Positions 1-11,010 of a stretch of DNA of 64,000 bases are shown here, one piece after another (position 1 is the first letter of the stretch; the number at the start of each line of letters is the position of its first letter). The translations under genes and the position numbers were made by a program. The stretch spans positions 542,658-606,657 of the forward strand of contig VJWN01000015.1 of NCBI GenBank assembly GCA_007644065.1. The letters are read 5' to 3'. Source of the stretch: Margaritispora aquatica. Lineage: Eukaryota > Ascomycota > Leotiomycetes > Helotiales > Discinellaceae. The notes below the pieces were generated by a model, which did no database searches, was not told where the DNA came from, and worked only from the letters and a program-made list of their open reading frames with translations.

Positions 1-1
1 C

Positions 2-211
2 TGGGGAGAGGCATTTTTGAGCGTCATGCCAAAGCGAAAAGGCGCAAAGCTAAAGACGAAGAATGGACATCAGGACGAAGAGAATGGCAGTGTCAGGACG
101 GACGAGGATGCCGAAGATGAAGAACGTTCGGATGGCGAGGACGAAGATCAAGAAATGGGAGGAACTTCACTGTCACCGGAGGCAGCAAATAATGGTGGAT
201 TGGATGCGTGA
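2..211 (+). CDS. 3' end of an unidentified gene with an acidic C-terminal tail (partial)
   Basis: The frame starting at base 2 is open from the window edge to a TGA at 209-211. It encodes about 69 residues: a basic patch (MPKRKGAKLKTKNG) followed by an Asp/Glu-rich stretch and a short Ser/Ala/Asn tail. Basic-then-acidic tails are common in nuclear and nucleolar proteins, but I recognise no family. Because the gene begins outside the window, neither start nor function can be given. The other two forward frames are also open over part of this interval, so the frame choice rests on the run of acidic codons and is uncertain. Confidence 0.35.
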   Translation, partial: WGEAFLSVMPKRKGAKLKTKNGHQDEENGSVRTDEDAEDEERSDGEDEDQEMGGTSLSPEAANNGGLDA

Positions 212-581
212 TTTCGAGCCTGTAAAACCTATATTGGAGCGATATACCCAGTAGAGACTAGGCCGCAAAACTTGGGAATATTATTTTTGCTTCTAACAAG
301 AATCGGTGCTAGCGATATGAGCAAAATCGAAGCTCCGTCAAAGTACACCACATGCACAGTCGTGAAGCCCAAAGCCATTAAAGTGTCCTCTATCCTTCGT
401 TACTCCCATGAAGTGTATCGGAATTTCATCGTCGTATCTACATAGCTCGCATCTTCGGAAAAGCGCCGTAGCCTGGTATAAAACACCCGAACGCCTCCAA
501 TCCCACAGAGCCAACCCGACTCAATCCATCCCGTCCTGTGTCATCATAAATCATACAACTAATAAACCCCTCCGCACCTCT
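212..581. other. Intergenic, convergent 3' ends
   Basis: Lies between the truncated plus-strand gene and the stop codon of the minus-strand mis14 gene, so it should hold two 3' UTRs. The right part (about 540-640) is strongly pyrimidine-rich on the plus strand. No gene seen. Confidence 0.5.
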
Positions 582-1349
582 CTACCGCTTACCCCTCCTC
601 CCCTTCCCCTCCGTCCCAAGCACATACCTCTCCACCTCCTCGGCCCTCTCCTTCTTCGCCACCGTCTCCGGTAATTTCTTCACAAGACCCCCTACAGCTG
701 AGACAGCGCCCTTATACCCCATCTCCATCTCGTTTCTCCTCTCTTTCTCCCTCCCCTCCTCATCAAGCACCACCCCTCCCTTCTGCGCTTCCGCCAACAT
801 CTCCTCCTCCCTGCCCTTCAAGACCGCCTCATCACTCTCTAAGCCGTTAAAGCCCTCTTTCAAAGCCCCCACACGCTTACCAGGCACGGTCCGCCGTGCC
901 TTAGTGATATATTCAATCAGCTGCTCCTCTTCGCGCTGCAGCGTCTTGAAGTGCTCGAAGAGCTTAGTGTCGAACGGCTCGTGCTCTTCGCGTTCTATGG
1001 GCGCAGTTTGCGAGTCAGACGTCAGGATCGAGTGGAGGAGGGCAGGCGTAATGTCGAGGCCGTTGACTGTAATATTTGGTGCGGCGGCTGTAAATGTGTC
1101 GTCGACGTACTGTGAGGATGGGTTAGCTTTTGCTTATTGTCATTGATGTTTCTTGTGCTCAGTGAGGAGAAAGCATACCTTATTCACATTCTTCTCCAAT
1201 CGCTCGTGCAGAGAATTGTCCCCCTCTTCTCGCAGATCCGGGGGGAAGTCCTTGTCCAGATATTCTTTCGCGCCGCGCCTCACGTTCGCGACTAGGTACT
1301 GTAGGTCCTCCGGTGATTGCAATTCGATTTTCCTGTGGAACTCGGCCAT
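582..1349 (-). CDS. mis14: Kinetochore protein Mis14/NSL1 family
   Basis: Two exons, 1349-1179 and 1109-582, separated by a 69-nt intron with a GTATGC donor and CACAG acceptor, give 232 residues. The N-terminus reads MAEFHRKIELQSPEDLQYL followed by ANVRRGAKEYLDKDFPP, which I recognise as the conserved start of the fungal Mis14 family. In that family the protein is a subunit of the MIND/Mis12 complex, which links the inner kinetochore to Ndc80 at microtubule attachment sites. The middle is helical and charged, fitting the coiled-coil rod of this complex. The C-terminus is very basic (GKGRRGKR). Length is typical. The start is the first ATG directly before the conserved block. The assignment rests on recalled family consensus, not a database search. 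Confidence 0.82.
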
Positions 1350-2815
1350 TCTGTCTGATTGGACTTCCAGTATTGTAAGTCCCGTATGGTTTCAGTGCAG
1401 AATGCCTATGCAACAGGCAGAATCGAAGCTTTTGATGCCCTCGTTCTATCACATTTGCATTGTTGACATCGGGTCCGGCACGGATTAAATGCGGCCGCTC
1501 CTTATTTAGTGGTGGGCCAAAACCTTATTTTGCATGCCGACACCATTATCGCGCTCGCCTAACCCCCTTTTCCCTTATCGTCTCGGCTGTTGCATGGGAA
1601 ATGGCGGGGTCTCCATCGTTTCACTCAAACACTCTTTCGTTTCAAAACAAAACACGATCGTCTCAAAGCATTACTTGCAAAGGCGGAGAAATAAGACTTT
1701 CGTACAGGTTCATCCAAATGCCCGGACAGAATGCGGAAGGCACGACAGCAAAATACCTGGTTAGAAAATAAGTCTGGATCGCAACGGTGAGAGGGAACTC
1801 GTCGCACCCAACTGCAGGAGACCTGCAGTTGCAGATGCATGCTGGGCTGTCTCATGCATGGTCGCTGGCCTGTGGCTGTGGAACACGCAAGTGAACGCAG
1901 GCAGCGAGCCATGGGGGTTCGTCAGGTCATGAAAGTTGAGAACATGAGAATTGCGGATTTCGTTCTCCTTCCTTCTTGCACTTGAGATGGTTGTAGTCTG
2001 AACCGTACTCTATCTATCTTATCTTGCGCATTTTTCAAGTATACACGGTGAGCGTTGTTTCGGAACACACGGAGATACAGATCAGATGTTATTATTCCCA
2101 AAGTAATTCAGCATATGCATGCATTACAGTGATCATTTGAACGTGCTGAGTGATTGGTCGTTTGAATATTCGTTTCTGCTTCCAATTGCTCATCACATTG
2201 CTGAATGTGTCAGCCCGTTGTACACATTCTAGGTCGTCCCTTGCTCAATGTGCCAGAAACAGCCTCTGTGTTCCCCAAAATGCGGTGTTCGAATGCAATC
2301 CTGCAGATCGTGGCAATATTTGAGTCACGAAACAGCCTAGTCTGCCTACTTCGGGGCTAAACTGCCACTTTCTTACAGGCTGTGCGAAGCACTTGCGGCA
2401 TTCTTGTCGCTCTCAGATTATCTCATCTTGTCGCTTTCCGGGGACAATTCACAGAATGTCCGTTACCTAGCATTCACTCCCGCCTTACAGCTTCAGAAAC
2501 GTGACATTGAAATGTAGAATATATCAATTTCAGGAGCAACGATTGAACCAGTAAGTAGAGAGTGACGCCTATCCAGATCCTCAGAATACAGACTACCCTC
2601 GAAAGCCGAACTCCATCTTCCTCAAAACCACACCATCTTCATGTGTATTCGTCTAATCATACGCTCCTGTGAAACCACCATCTTCCTAATGAATACTCCA
2701 TAGCCAAAAATAATATCCAGGGAATCATATGTTCGTCCAGCGCCTAGCATTGTGCAAATCCCTTACTCCAATTCGAGGAAGTAGCCCTTCTAATATCGCA
2801 ATATCGTGGCATAAA
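1350..2815. other. Intergenic, no gene recognised
   Basis: Contains the mis14 promoter and the 3' region of the small minus-strand gene ending at 2816. Scattered short open frames have no recognisable composition or conserved motif. A perfect 9-bp-arm inverted repeat lies at 1810-1830. Confidence 0.5.
1810..1830. repeat. Perfect inverted repeat (9-bp arms, 3-nt loop)
   Basis: The arm AACTGCAGG at 1810-1818 is followed by the loop AGA and by CCTGCAGTT at 1822-1830, its exact reverse complement. It lies about 460 bp upstream of the mis14 start. A hairpin or a dimeric factor site are both possible; no function is known. Confidence 0.6.
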
Positions 2816-3475
2816 TCACTGAGGGAACATCTGCTTGATCTCCTCATCGCTAAGGCGTATCTCGTGCACTGGGTCTCGCTTTCGCTCAAGTGACTCGAAA
2901 TCGGATTCCATGTAGGAGGGAAGGAAGATCTCTGGTATGCAGGTTATTATCAAGCCCCATGCATGTGTAATCGGTCTAACAAACCTGGATTCCACTCGTA
3001 GCCCTGAGACGAGCGAACACAAGTAATCTGCAGAGAATAGTTAGCAGTGGTAACGAGTGTTTCCAGGGTTCTCTCGGAACCAAATATATTACTTACCAGA
3101 CGTGGGACTCCATCTGGATCCCCAATGTTGATAACAGTGTGTTCCTGCTTTGAAAATGAGGAGCCTATTCAATCATTAACAATCAGTATCTCATCTTCGG
3201 GAGATTCGTGAACTGCTCCTGCTATCGGAGCTGCTCGGTGATCACTGCTCCCCGCCATTTCGTCCCAGATATGATAAAGCGGTAAACTTACTCAGAAAGC
3301 TGGTTCTCCGATCATGACCATACTTTGGACTCGGCGACGAAGAGGAGGATTTTCCTCCTTGCTGAGGAGTTCGTGGTGAAGTTGAGTATGACGAAGAGGA
3401 ACTAGAGCCAGTAGCAGCAGCCTTACTGCTCTCTCCATACGTTGACCTAGGCGGTATTGTGATAGAGGAAGACAT
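2816..3475 (-). CDS. Small conserved fungal protein of unknown function
   Basis: Four exons (3475-3292, 3164-3097, 3027-2985, 2931-2816) join in frame to 136 residues. The first 50 residues are Ser/Pro/Thr-rich low complexity. After RRTSFLSSFSKQEHTV comes a compact segment (VINIGDPDGVPRLITCV), then YEWNPEIFLPSYMESDFE, and finally DPVHEIRLSDEEIKQMFPQ. I recall similar short proteins with an IGDPDGVPRLITC-like core in many Pezizomycotina, always without a function. No signal peptide or membrane helix is visible. All junctions are canonical GT-AG and the frame is closed only by this splicing pattern, which supports the model. The longer unspliced frame at 3242-3610 is rejected because it runs through the first donor. 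Confidence 0.72.
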
Positions 3476-3863
3476 GTTCCTTATATGATAACTGCTTGAG
3501 AAAAAGAGAGGATGTAGAAGATCAGATCTCTTCTGCGGTAACGTTCGAAATTGAAAACAACAAAAATGCCGTAGTTGAGAGGCAGTGAAATTGATTGAGT
3601 CAAGAGACAAGACAGCACTTCATTGAGGTATGAGGCCCACCCATAGCGGAACATCCCCGGCCCCTGCTCTCAAGCTAGGCCGCATCCAACCTAGCATCAA
3701 AAGCTGTCTGGAACTCGTAAGGGAAAGCTGCCTCCAACGCGACAACCATCTAAATCATCAACCTACGAACCTAATCATATTTCGAACTCCCAACAATCAA
3801 CGATTTCTCCTTTGGCGCATCATACCGAATCTCGCAGATAATATCTAGAATCTACAACTCAAG
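3476..3863. promoter_or_regulatory. Divergent promoter region between the small gene and RPT3
   Basis: This 388-bp interval separates the minus-strand start at 3475 from the plus-strand RPT3 start at 3864, so both promoters must lie here. I could not pick out a convincing proteasome-associated control element or a TATA box. Confidence 0.5.
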
Positions 3864-5335
3864 ATGGGAGACGTTCTTCTCGACAACCCGGCGAATATGG
3901 TGTTGCCTCACAGAAAACAAATGCCTTCTTCGATACCAAATATTGAATCCTTAGAAGGGCTCGCAACGGATGGAGCCGATGAGTATTCAACAATGAAGAA
4001 GCTTCAGGGCCATCTGGAGTAAGGCAACATGGATTCGATTGTGGGGTCAAGGCTGATCGGTCGCAGATATATTCAACTTCAGGAGGAGTACATCAAGGAT
4101 GAGCAGAGGTATAGCTCCTGCAGTTGCTAGATGGCATGATTGAGATGTTGATGAATTATAGGAGCTTAAAGAGAGAATTAGTAAGGGCACAAGAAGAGAT
4201 CAAGCGCATTCAGAGTGTCCCTTTGGTTATTGGTCAATTTATGGAGGCTATAGATCAGAAGTAAGACGGACGTCACTTACCAAGATACCAAACTAACAGC
4301 GATTCAAGCACTGGTATTGTACAGTCTTCAACGGGATCCAACTATGTCGTTCGAATCCTGTCCACACTCGACCGCGAGCTCCTCAAGCCATCATCCTCTG
4401 TCGCACTTCATCGCCACTCCAACTCTCTCGTTGACATTCTCCCTCCCGAGGCGGACTCTTCCATCGCAATGCTGGGAGCAGACGAGAAACCTGATGTAAC
4501 GTACGCTGATGTTGGTGGACTCGATATGCAGAAGCAGGAGATCCGGGAAGCTGTTGAGTTACCGTAAGTCGTTTGATGTGGCTTTATAAGGTGGACAGCG
4601 TCTAATGTTCAGCCTGGCAGATTAACACACTTCGATCTTTACAAGCAAATCGGAATCGATCCCCCAAGAGGTGTACTGCTCTATGGCCCACCAGGAACTG
4701 GAAAGACAATGTTGGTCAAGGCAGTCGCGAATTCAACCACAGCCAACTTCATTCGAGTGGTAGGATCCGAATTTGTGCAAAAGTATTTGGGTGAAGGTCC
4801 TCGTATGGTTCGAGATGTGTTCCGTATGGCTCGCGAGAACTCTCCAGCAATCATCTTCATCGATGAAATTGATGCTATTGCAACAAAACGATTCGATGCC
4901 CAGACTGGTGCCGACAGAGAAGTGCAGCGTATTCTTCTGGAACTTTTGAATCAAATGGATGGTTTTGATCAAACTTCGAACGTCAAGGTCATCATGGCCA
5001 CAAACAGAGCAGACACCCTGGATCCTGCGCTCCTCCGTCCCGGACGACTGGACCGGAAGATTGAGTTTCCCAATCTTAGAGACAGACGAGAGCGAAGACT
5101 AATTTTCACCACGATTGCGTCCAAGATGTCTTTGTCGCCCGAGGTTGATCTCGACAGCTTGATTGTCCGAAATGACCCTCTTAGCGGTGCCATTATTGCA
5201 GCTATCATGCAGGAGGCTGGTTTGAGAGCAGTGCGGAAGAACAGATACAACATCATCCAGGTGGATTTGGAGGATGCGTATTCATCGCAGGTCAAGGGAT
5301 CGCAAGAGGAGAAGAAATTCGATTTCTACAAGTAG
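3864..5335 (+). CDS. RPT3: 26S proteasome regulatory particle AAA-ATPase Rpt3
   Basis: Five exons (3864-4018, 4067-4108, 4162-4260, 4309-4563, 4621-5335) give 421 residues. Rpt3 is one of six ATPases in the base ring that unfolds ubiquitylated substrates and opens the 20S gate. Visible in order are an N-terminal coiled coil, the OB-fold segment ([16 protein letters not shown]), Walker A (GPPGTGKT), Walker B ([14 protein letters not shown]), the second region of homology with the arginine fingers (RPGRLDRK), and a C-terminal HbYX-type tail ending FYK that docks on the 20S alpha ring. Length and the whole AAA block match the family. Intron 3 has two usable in-frame acceptors 9 nt apart (exon 4 starting at 4300 or 4309); I chose 4309 because it restores the usual DQNTGIV sequence. 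The start is the first ATG, and residues after it look like other Rpt3 N-termini. Confidence 0.96.
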
Positions 5336-6880
5336 AGGAGTGGTATGAGGCAACGAGAGGTCTACAGTCAAGAGAGAAGGCAAGGAAGAAATGTCCAATA
5401 GACTTCGGATGAGAGCGAGGATGAGAGCGAGATCCAGAGCCATCGAACCTGGGATGAGAGATTCTCAGGCATGTAGCTTACGGGCTTGTACCAACAATAC
5501 CATTGTAACCGCAATAGAGAGCACCATTCTGCGCCTGTGCCTCTGTCTCAAGCAGGTTAAATTTTACACTTCTGTGACGTTTAACGCCATGATTATTTCC
5601 ATTTGCTTATGTGATTCACGTTCGCCGAAAATACCACCTACTTTGCCTTCTGTTTGCAGCTTTCCTCGGCTAATATCTAACATACTTTCTTTAGCTGATT
5701 CGACACATCTCGCACGACTTTCATTTCAGGTATATCAGACTAAATTCATGTTCATAATTAGATGCATTCACTCATTATTTTCTTTCCTTCCATCCAGTCT
5801 TCAACGAGACACTCCTATTCCCATTCCCATTCCCTTATTCCCATTTTCATTTCCATTCCGTTTTCACTTCCTAATCCGTTTCGTTGCCAATGCTGTCCAG
5901 TGCTGTTCTGTCCCGTCATGCCTTGCCCTCAAGCTTTTCCACCCTCCGAATCAAGTCAAACAAGACCAGACTAGACCAGATCATCAAACCAAAAACCCCA
6001 AACCACAACATCGAAGAACGCTGCTCCGCATCTTAATCCGTACAAAAGCCCCTTCTTGACTCCTCATCCATCTACCCATCCATCCATCTATCCATCTATC
6101 CACTGTTCGTCATCTGTGCTCCATTCTCTCATTCGTTTGTATATAATCGTACAATCTTAACTCCAGTCTCAACTCCCAACCCCCATCCGTGCTTCTCGAA
6201 GGATGAAGTCAAATCGACTCAAAACCACCAAACGCTAAACGCTATCAAAGATTAAAAAAAATAAGTAGACAACAAAACGCCGAGTGTAAAAAGTAGAAAG
6301 CAAAAGGTAGAAAGCAGTTTTCCTTCCGTCCATCCCACCGTCTCAGCCCGTTTATTTCCGTTCTGTGTACCAGGCCAAGCTAGGTGCCGCTGAATTAAAA
6401 CCCTTAGAAGAAAGAAGAAGAATCGAAACGAAACGAAGGTTCCAAGGTCGAAACATCCCTGAGGGGAGCCCAGGAGACAGCGTTTCGATATTCGAGAGCC
6501 AGTGCGAAATTAAATGAGGAATAATAAGGGAAAACGTGAGGGAGAGAGCAGAATCGCTAAGCTTTGGCTGCGATTGGGAAAACCTTGAGCCTTGGCTCTA
6601 TCGAAATAAAACGCGTTGCGTTGGTGCAGGCGTGAACGTATATTTGTTGTCATGTTTCTATCTCCGCCGTGATAGGTAATCTACCAGAGGGGTGTGACAA
6701 TTCTTGTATGCTGGTTTTGCTAGTAGGTTGTTGAACCAGCTACATCGATTGGAGCGATCTGTAATGTGCGATAGCAAAATATCAAATGTGCTTCAAAATT
6801 TCGTCTGAAAACAACCCATTGAAGCTTTTTTGCACAGTGAGATGGGTCATCGCTAAGTGTCCCAAGTGCTTTATGCACAC
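5336..6880. other. Intergenic, convergent RPT3/LST7 3' region
   Basis: Holds the 3' UTRs of RPT3 (plus) and LST7 (minus). The open frame at 5391-6059 has simple-sequence composition (CCCATTCCCATTC-type and CATC/TATC runs near 5815-5870 and 6064-6102) and no protein features, so I do not call a gene. Confidence 0.5.
6064..6102. repeat. CATC/TATC microsatellite
   Basis: Tandem tetranucleotides of the form CATC and TATC run through this interval in the RPT3 downstream region. Confidence 0.7.
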
Positions 6881-8286
6881 TCAAGCACCAAGCGAAGCCC
6901 TCATCTCAACAAGCAACCTCACGAATCTCGCATGAAGCTCAATGAAGAAGTCAGGCAGCCCAACGATCTCAGCCAATCCTCTCGCTTTGAGACTCATGCC
7001 CGCAAATCGACTATCATTGCCTCTACTTCTGCCACTTAAGAAGCTGCTGGAAGGTGCCGAAAGTCTGCTTCCCTCTGGCCTTTCTTCTCTCGGACTTTCC
7101 ATTGAGCGATCCAGCTCCGCCTCGGCAAGTGACTGAATCCAAGCGGCCAAGTCCTTGAATGCAGCGGAGAGAAAGGAGAAGGCTTGCATGGACTGTCGCT
7201 CACGATGCGTGGAGATTGCCATGAGAGCATAGACTCTCCGGCGACCACGCGCGTTTGGGTCTGGAATGCGGAAGGTGAAGGCGGTGGTATAGCCTGCTAA
7301 TGGGTCGCCGAAGAAGATAGGTCCTGAGGAGGTGGAGTTTGGAGCTGAACCATTTGAGAAAGGATTATTGAGGAAGGGAGAAGATGGCGAGGAGGTTTGC
7401 GAGGAAGCTGGTGGGAGCGTTTCGAACGAGAGGGTGCGCAGACAAGAGTTTCTGATTATGGAGAATGAGGTTGGTGAGACTGGCTCATGGGTGGATGTGT
7501 AGTCGAGGTGGTGGTCGTGAGAATTGGTCGAGTTAAAGGAGGAATTGCTGGAGGATGTGCCGACCCGAACCAGTGTTCTCGAATGGGTGCGTCTATGAGA
7601 TCGCTGGCTGGAGATTGCGTTCTCTGAATCGGAGGAGGAATTGGAGCTATCCGACGAGGCGGATTTGGGTGGTGAGGGGTTATTCGACAGCATTGCTATC
7701 CGTTTGTAAGGTTTGCGAGTCCGCAGAATAGGTACAGTGCTATCCACCTGGTTCGGATCCTGATTTGTCTTCTTCGGCAGAGTCAACGCGCAGTTATCAC
7801 AAGGCGAAGCTCTCTTCTTATCGTTCTCATCGTATGTACGGCGAAAACTGGAGTCGCGTCTAGCGCCACTCAATGCGCTCGACAGTGTCGCCACCCTTGG
7901 GCTCTCTGGTGGTGTCTCGATGGCATTGCTCGATGTGCTTGGGTATCCTCCCTCGGAAGCTGTTGAGTTCGTCCTGCTAACACCCCTCATCATTGCTTCT
8001 GAGGCGTTCAGAGAGCTAGTACTTGGTCTTCGTCCATCATTGTAGCATGATGGACAACTCACTGGCAGACCCTCAGTCACCATCAATGGTGTGGGACCAT
8101 GGGTGTCGCAGTAATGCGCGAGGCATAACTGTGAGAAGTATATTATTAGTATATGATTCCAAATGTCTATCTATGATGCGCCATGATGCGCCACATGTGC
8201 AAACAACAGCTTGATAGAGACTCCATGCGACAATCGCCAAGTCAAAGTAAGAGAGGTAAGAAAGTAGATCTTACAATCAATGACAT
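6881..8286 (-). CDS. LST7: Folliculin/Lst7 family protein (TORC1 signalling)
   Basis: Exon 1 is only 12 nt (8286-8275, MSLI). After a 146-nt intron exon 2 (8128-6881) continues LCLAHYCDTHGPTPLMVTEG, the signature N-terminus of folliculin-type proteins, for 419 residues in all. In yeast, Lst7 pairs with Lst4 as a GTPase-activating complex for the Rag GTPase Gtr2 at the vacuole and tunes TORC1. A Cys pair (CPSCYNDG) follows the first strand. A Ser/Thr/Asn-rich insert of about 190 residues separates this from the rest of the longin-like domain, which resumes near FFGDPLAGYTTAFTFRIP and ends at VRLLVEMRASLGA. As in yeast Lst7 there is no DENN half, so the protein is about 160 residues shorter than animal folliculin. 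The tiny first exon is required to reach an ATG. CDNCALTLPK inside the insert is a further Cys pair of unknown use. Confidence 0.85.
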
Positions 8287-9332
8287 GATGAAATTGTGAC
8301 CTGGGCTGTTTCCAATATGTCACTATCGTCACTGTTCCGTGAGACCTGGGGGAGGTGGAGTGTGGGTTGAAGTGGTGGTGTGCGGTGCAACTGGGGGTCT
8401 GTCTCTCCCAACCTTGCAAGGTGAAATGCAGAGCGAGGTATTGTTGGTACTTGGTCGTGTACGAGGAGAAGAATATGGGGGGATTTTGAATGGGGGTCGC
8501 CTTCTTTTTGCGATTGAGGATGGGTGGGAGTGGGATGTAAATAGAAGATCAAGATTGGAAATTCTTCCTTTGGTGTTGGACTTGGACCGGATCCGTATAT
8601 GGGGGGGGGGGTTCTCTGGGGAAATGCCGGCAGTTGACACCAGAAATCCACACTTCCTCGCGCTTTTGGAAGCTCACAAGCTCCTAAGCTTCCAAATGTC
8701 CTCTTTTTCTTCTTTTCCCCTTCGCCGTCGGGAGACGAAGTCCGGCAGAGGGAGATTGAGAAAAAGGATGGAGAAGTGAAGGGAAGGGAAGGGTGGTGGA
8801 CGTCCGAGGGAGGCGTTCGAGTTTCGGCGGGGTCGGGATAAATTCCAAGGTTGAGCGGCAACCACAATAATGATGAATTGGAACTTCCACAGGGTGAAAG
8901 ATCAGGATGATTAACCTCGAAAGGACGGACGGAAGAATACAATGCGAAGGGTGCTGAACGTGATCGGTATTGAATGTACTAGGGGGAGGTAAGGTAGAGA
9001 ATCAAACTTCGTTCATAAGAAGCTACCGAGATGGCAAAATAGAAAAAGTAGATTAAAGGGTGCTTTAGAGGGGCATAATGCCTCGTATATTAAAGACACA
9101 TTTGGTACACTGGATTGGTACTAACTAACTGAGTACCTTGGGTCGAGAACAAGAAGCATCGACTAGTTCGAGCAAGGGAATCCCTAACATTTAAGATGTT
9201 TCTATCAATCATCCCAGTATCCGACCTTGCCTGACCTTCCCTTCTTCATTCCTCACCGCTCTTAAGTCATACCAATGAAACTCTCTCTCCTTTTTGCATC
9301 ATGAATTTTTCATGTGTGATTCCCCCGAGTAG

Positions 9333-9360
9333 TAGTCAGGTAGTCAGGTAGTCAGGCAGT
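9333..9360. repeat. GTAGTCAG tandem repeat
   Basis: About three and a half near-perfect copies of the 8-mer GTAGTCAG, about 1.05 kb upstream of the LST7 start. Confidence 0.75.
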
Positions 9361-10965
9361 CACGTACCTGTCTAATTGTCTCCCAATTCACCTATTGTAA
9401 AGTCCCTAAGAACGAAGGTGGTACGTTGGCTGATTAGCTTATTAGCTTTATTATCCAATTGCAGTCTCACTGTTACACAAAGACTTTAGCCGGAAGCCAC
9501 AAGGAGAATGGATATACCTTTGTACCACCACAATGCCATGTGCTCCTATAGCCAAAAGCCATAGCATGATGACGATCATCGCTTCTTTTCGGATCGGTCC
9601 GGATTAACAAAAGACACTGTTGAGACATAGGACAGCTGGATGACATTCAAAATCAAACCATGTCTTAAATTGAGACTATGGCTTAGTAGTGAGCGAACTT
9701 GCTCAATCAGCATTAAAACAACCCAAGTATAGGTAACCCTCCCTCTCACTTTCATCTCCTACGCTTCCCTTCTCTTCTCTCACCCCTTCTGTCCTATGCT
9801 CTCCTCTCGGACCACAAAGCATCCCGAGAGTTAACCCATATCCCATCTCAAACACAACCGCGAACTTTCCACGACTCGGCAACTTCGCCTAATATCCAAC
9901 TTCCCTGTCTTGACACTTGAGTCTGGGAGCTTCCATTCATTCTTCGGAGATTCGAAATCCAAGAACGGACCTCAACCGAACCACTTCGCTCCGTCCACAC
10001 AACAACAACAACCACAACCATCTTGCACGGTTGGTTGCACACCACCTACCGAGTCATCCACCCAGTGATGATTCCAATAATCTGACCTTCGTGATCTCCC
10101 GTCTCACTTCCTCTTCTTTCTGTTGTTGTTCTTCTTCTTCGTCCTGTCCGTAATGCAAACAGGACAGACATGCCGACAGAGGGAGGGACAGACAGATGCA
10201 ATCTTACCGGCTCGCCAAACCCTCCATGCCGTTGCTTATCGCCATGCATATAGCCGACTCATGCTCTGCCTGCCTGTACATTGCAGCAGCAGGAGTCGTC
10301 GCAGTAGCAGTCGCAGTAGCAGTGCAGCAGCTCACCCCTCCAAGCACAAGCAAAGCTGGATGGGAAGCTGAGCTGAGCTGCACTGCACCACTGCACGTCT
10401 CACATGCAAGCAGTCAAAACCACAAGCGACCCAATTCCAGACTTTCCAGTGAACATCCCACCAATAGCAGTGATAGGATGCAGGGTAAAAGGAGAAACAT
10501 CCCTCCGCATCCGCCCCATCCATCTCCCCCATCTCCTACCACTCACCACCCAGACTCAGACCCATACACATACCCATACTCATCCACGTACAAACACCCA
10601 ATCCCAAGCGCGCTGTAGCACGACATCAATCAATACACAAACTGACCTGATCATTTCCCTTCACTTCGCTTCATCTCGCCTCTCATTACAGTACCGTGTT
10701 GCCCATCCCGCTCCAGAAGTCTCTTGTCCTGCACCTCCCCCCCCGTAGTCGTGCATGTTGCATTTCCCACCAGCTCTTTGTACATCCACCCACCTCTCCC
10801 ACCTCACCCACCCAATAACCGCGTCCAGCCTCAGCCTCCACATCCCGAAGCCCACCCCAAAAGCAGTAACCATGAAGCGCGGGTTGGATCAAAGAATATC
10901 CAGGTCCATACATGACATCTAGACACAAGGAGAATATTAAAAATCTGCAGCAGGACATCAGATCT

Positions 10966-11010
10966 GAGCAGATCAGATCAGATCAGGTCTCGACTCGACT
11001 CGACTCGACT
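10966..11010. repeat. GATCA and CGACT short tandem repeats
   Basis: Several GATCA units are followed directly by at least four CGACT units in the gene-free stretch downstream of DHH1. Confidence 0.7.

Noticed and set aside
4340..4360. tRNA B-box-like word GTTCGAATCC
   Set aside because: It is inside a conserved coding exon of RPT3 and has no tRNA fold around it.
8277..8942. 221-codon minus-strand open frame upstream of LST7
   Set aside because: Pro/Ser/His-rich product of a pyrimidine-rich promoter, overlapped by open frames in all phases; no conserved motif.
10196..10618. 140-codon plus-strand frame
   Set aside because: Created by CAGTAG and CCCATA-type repeats; no protein features.
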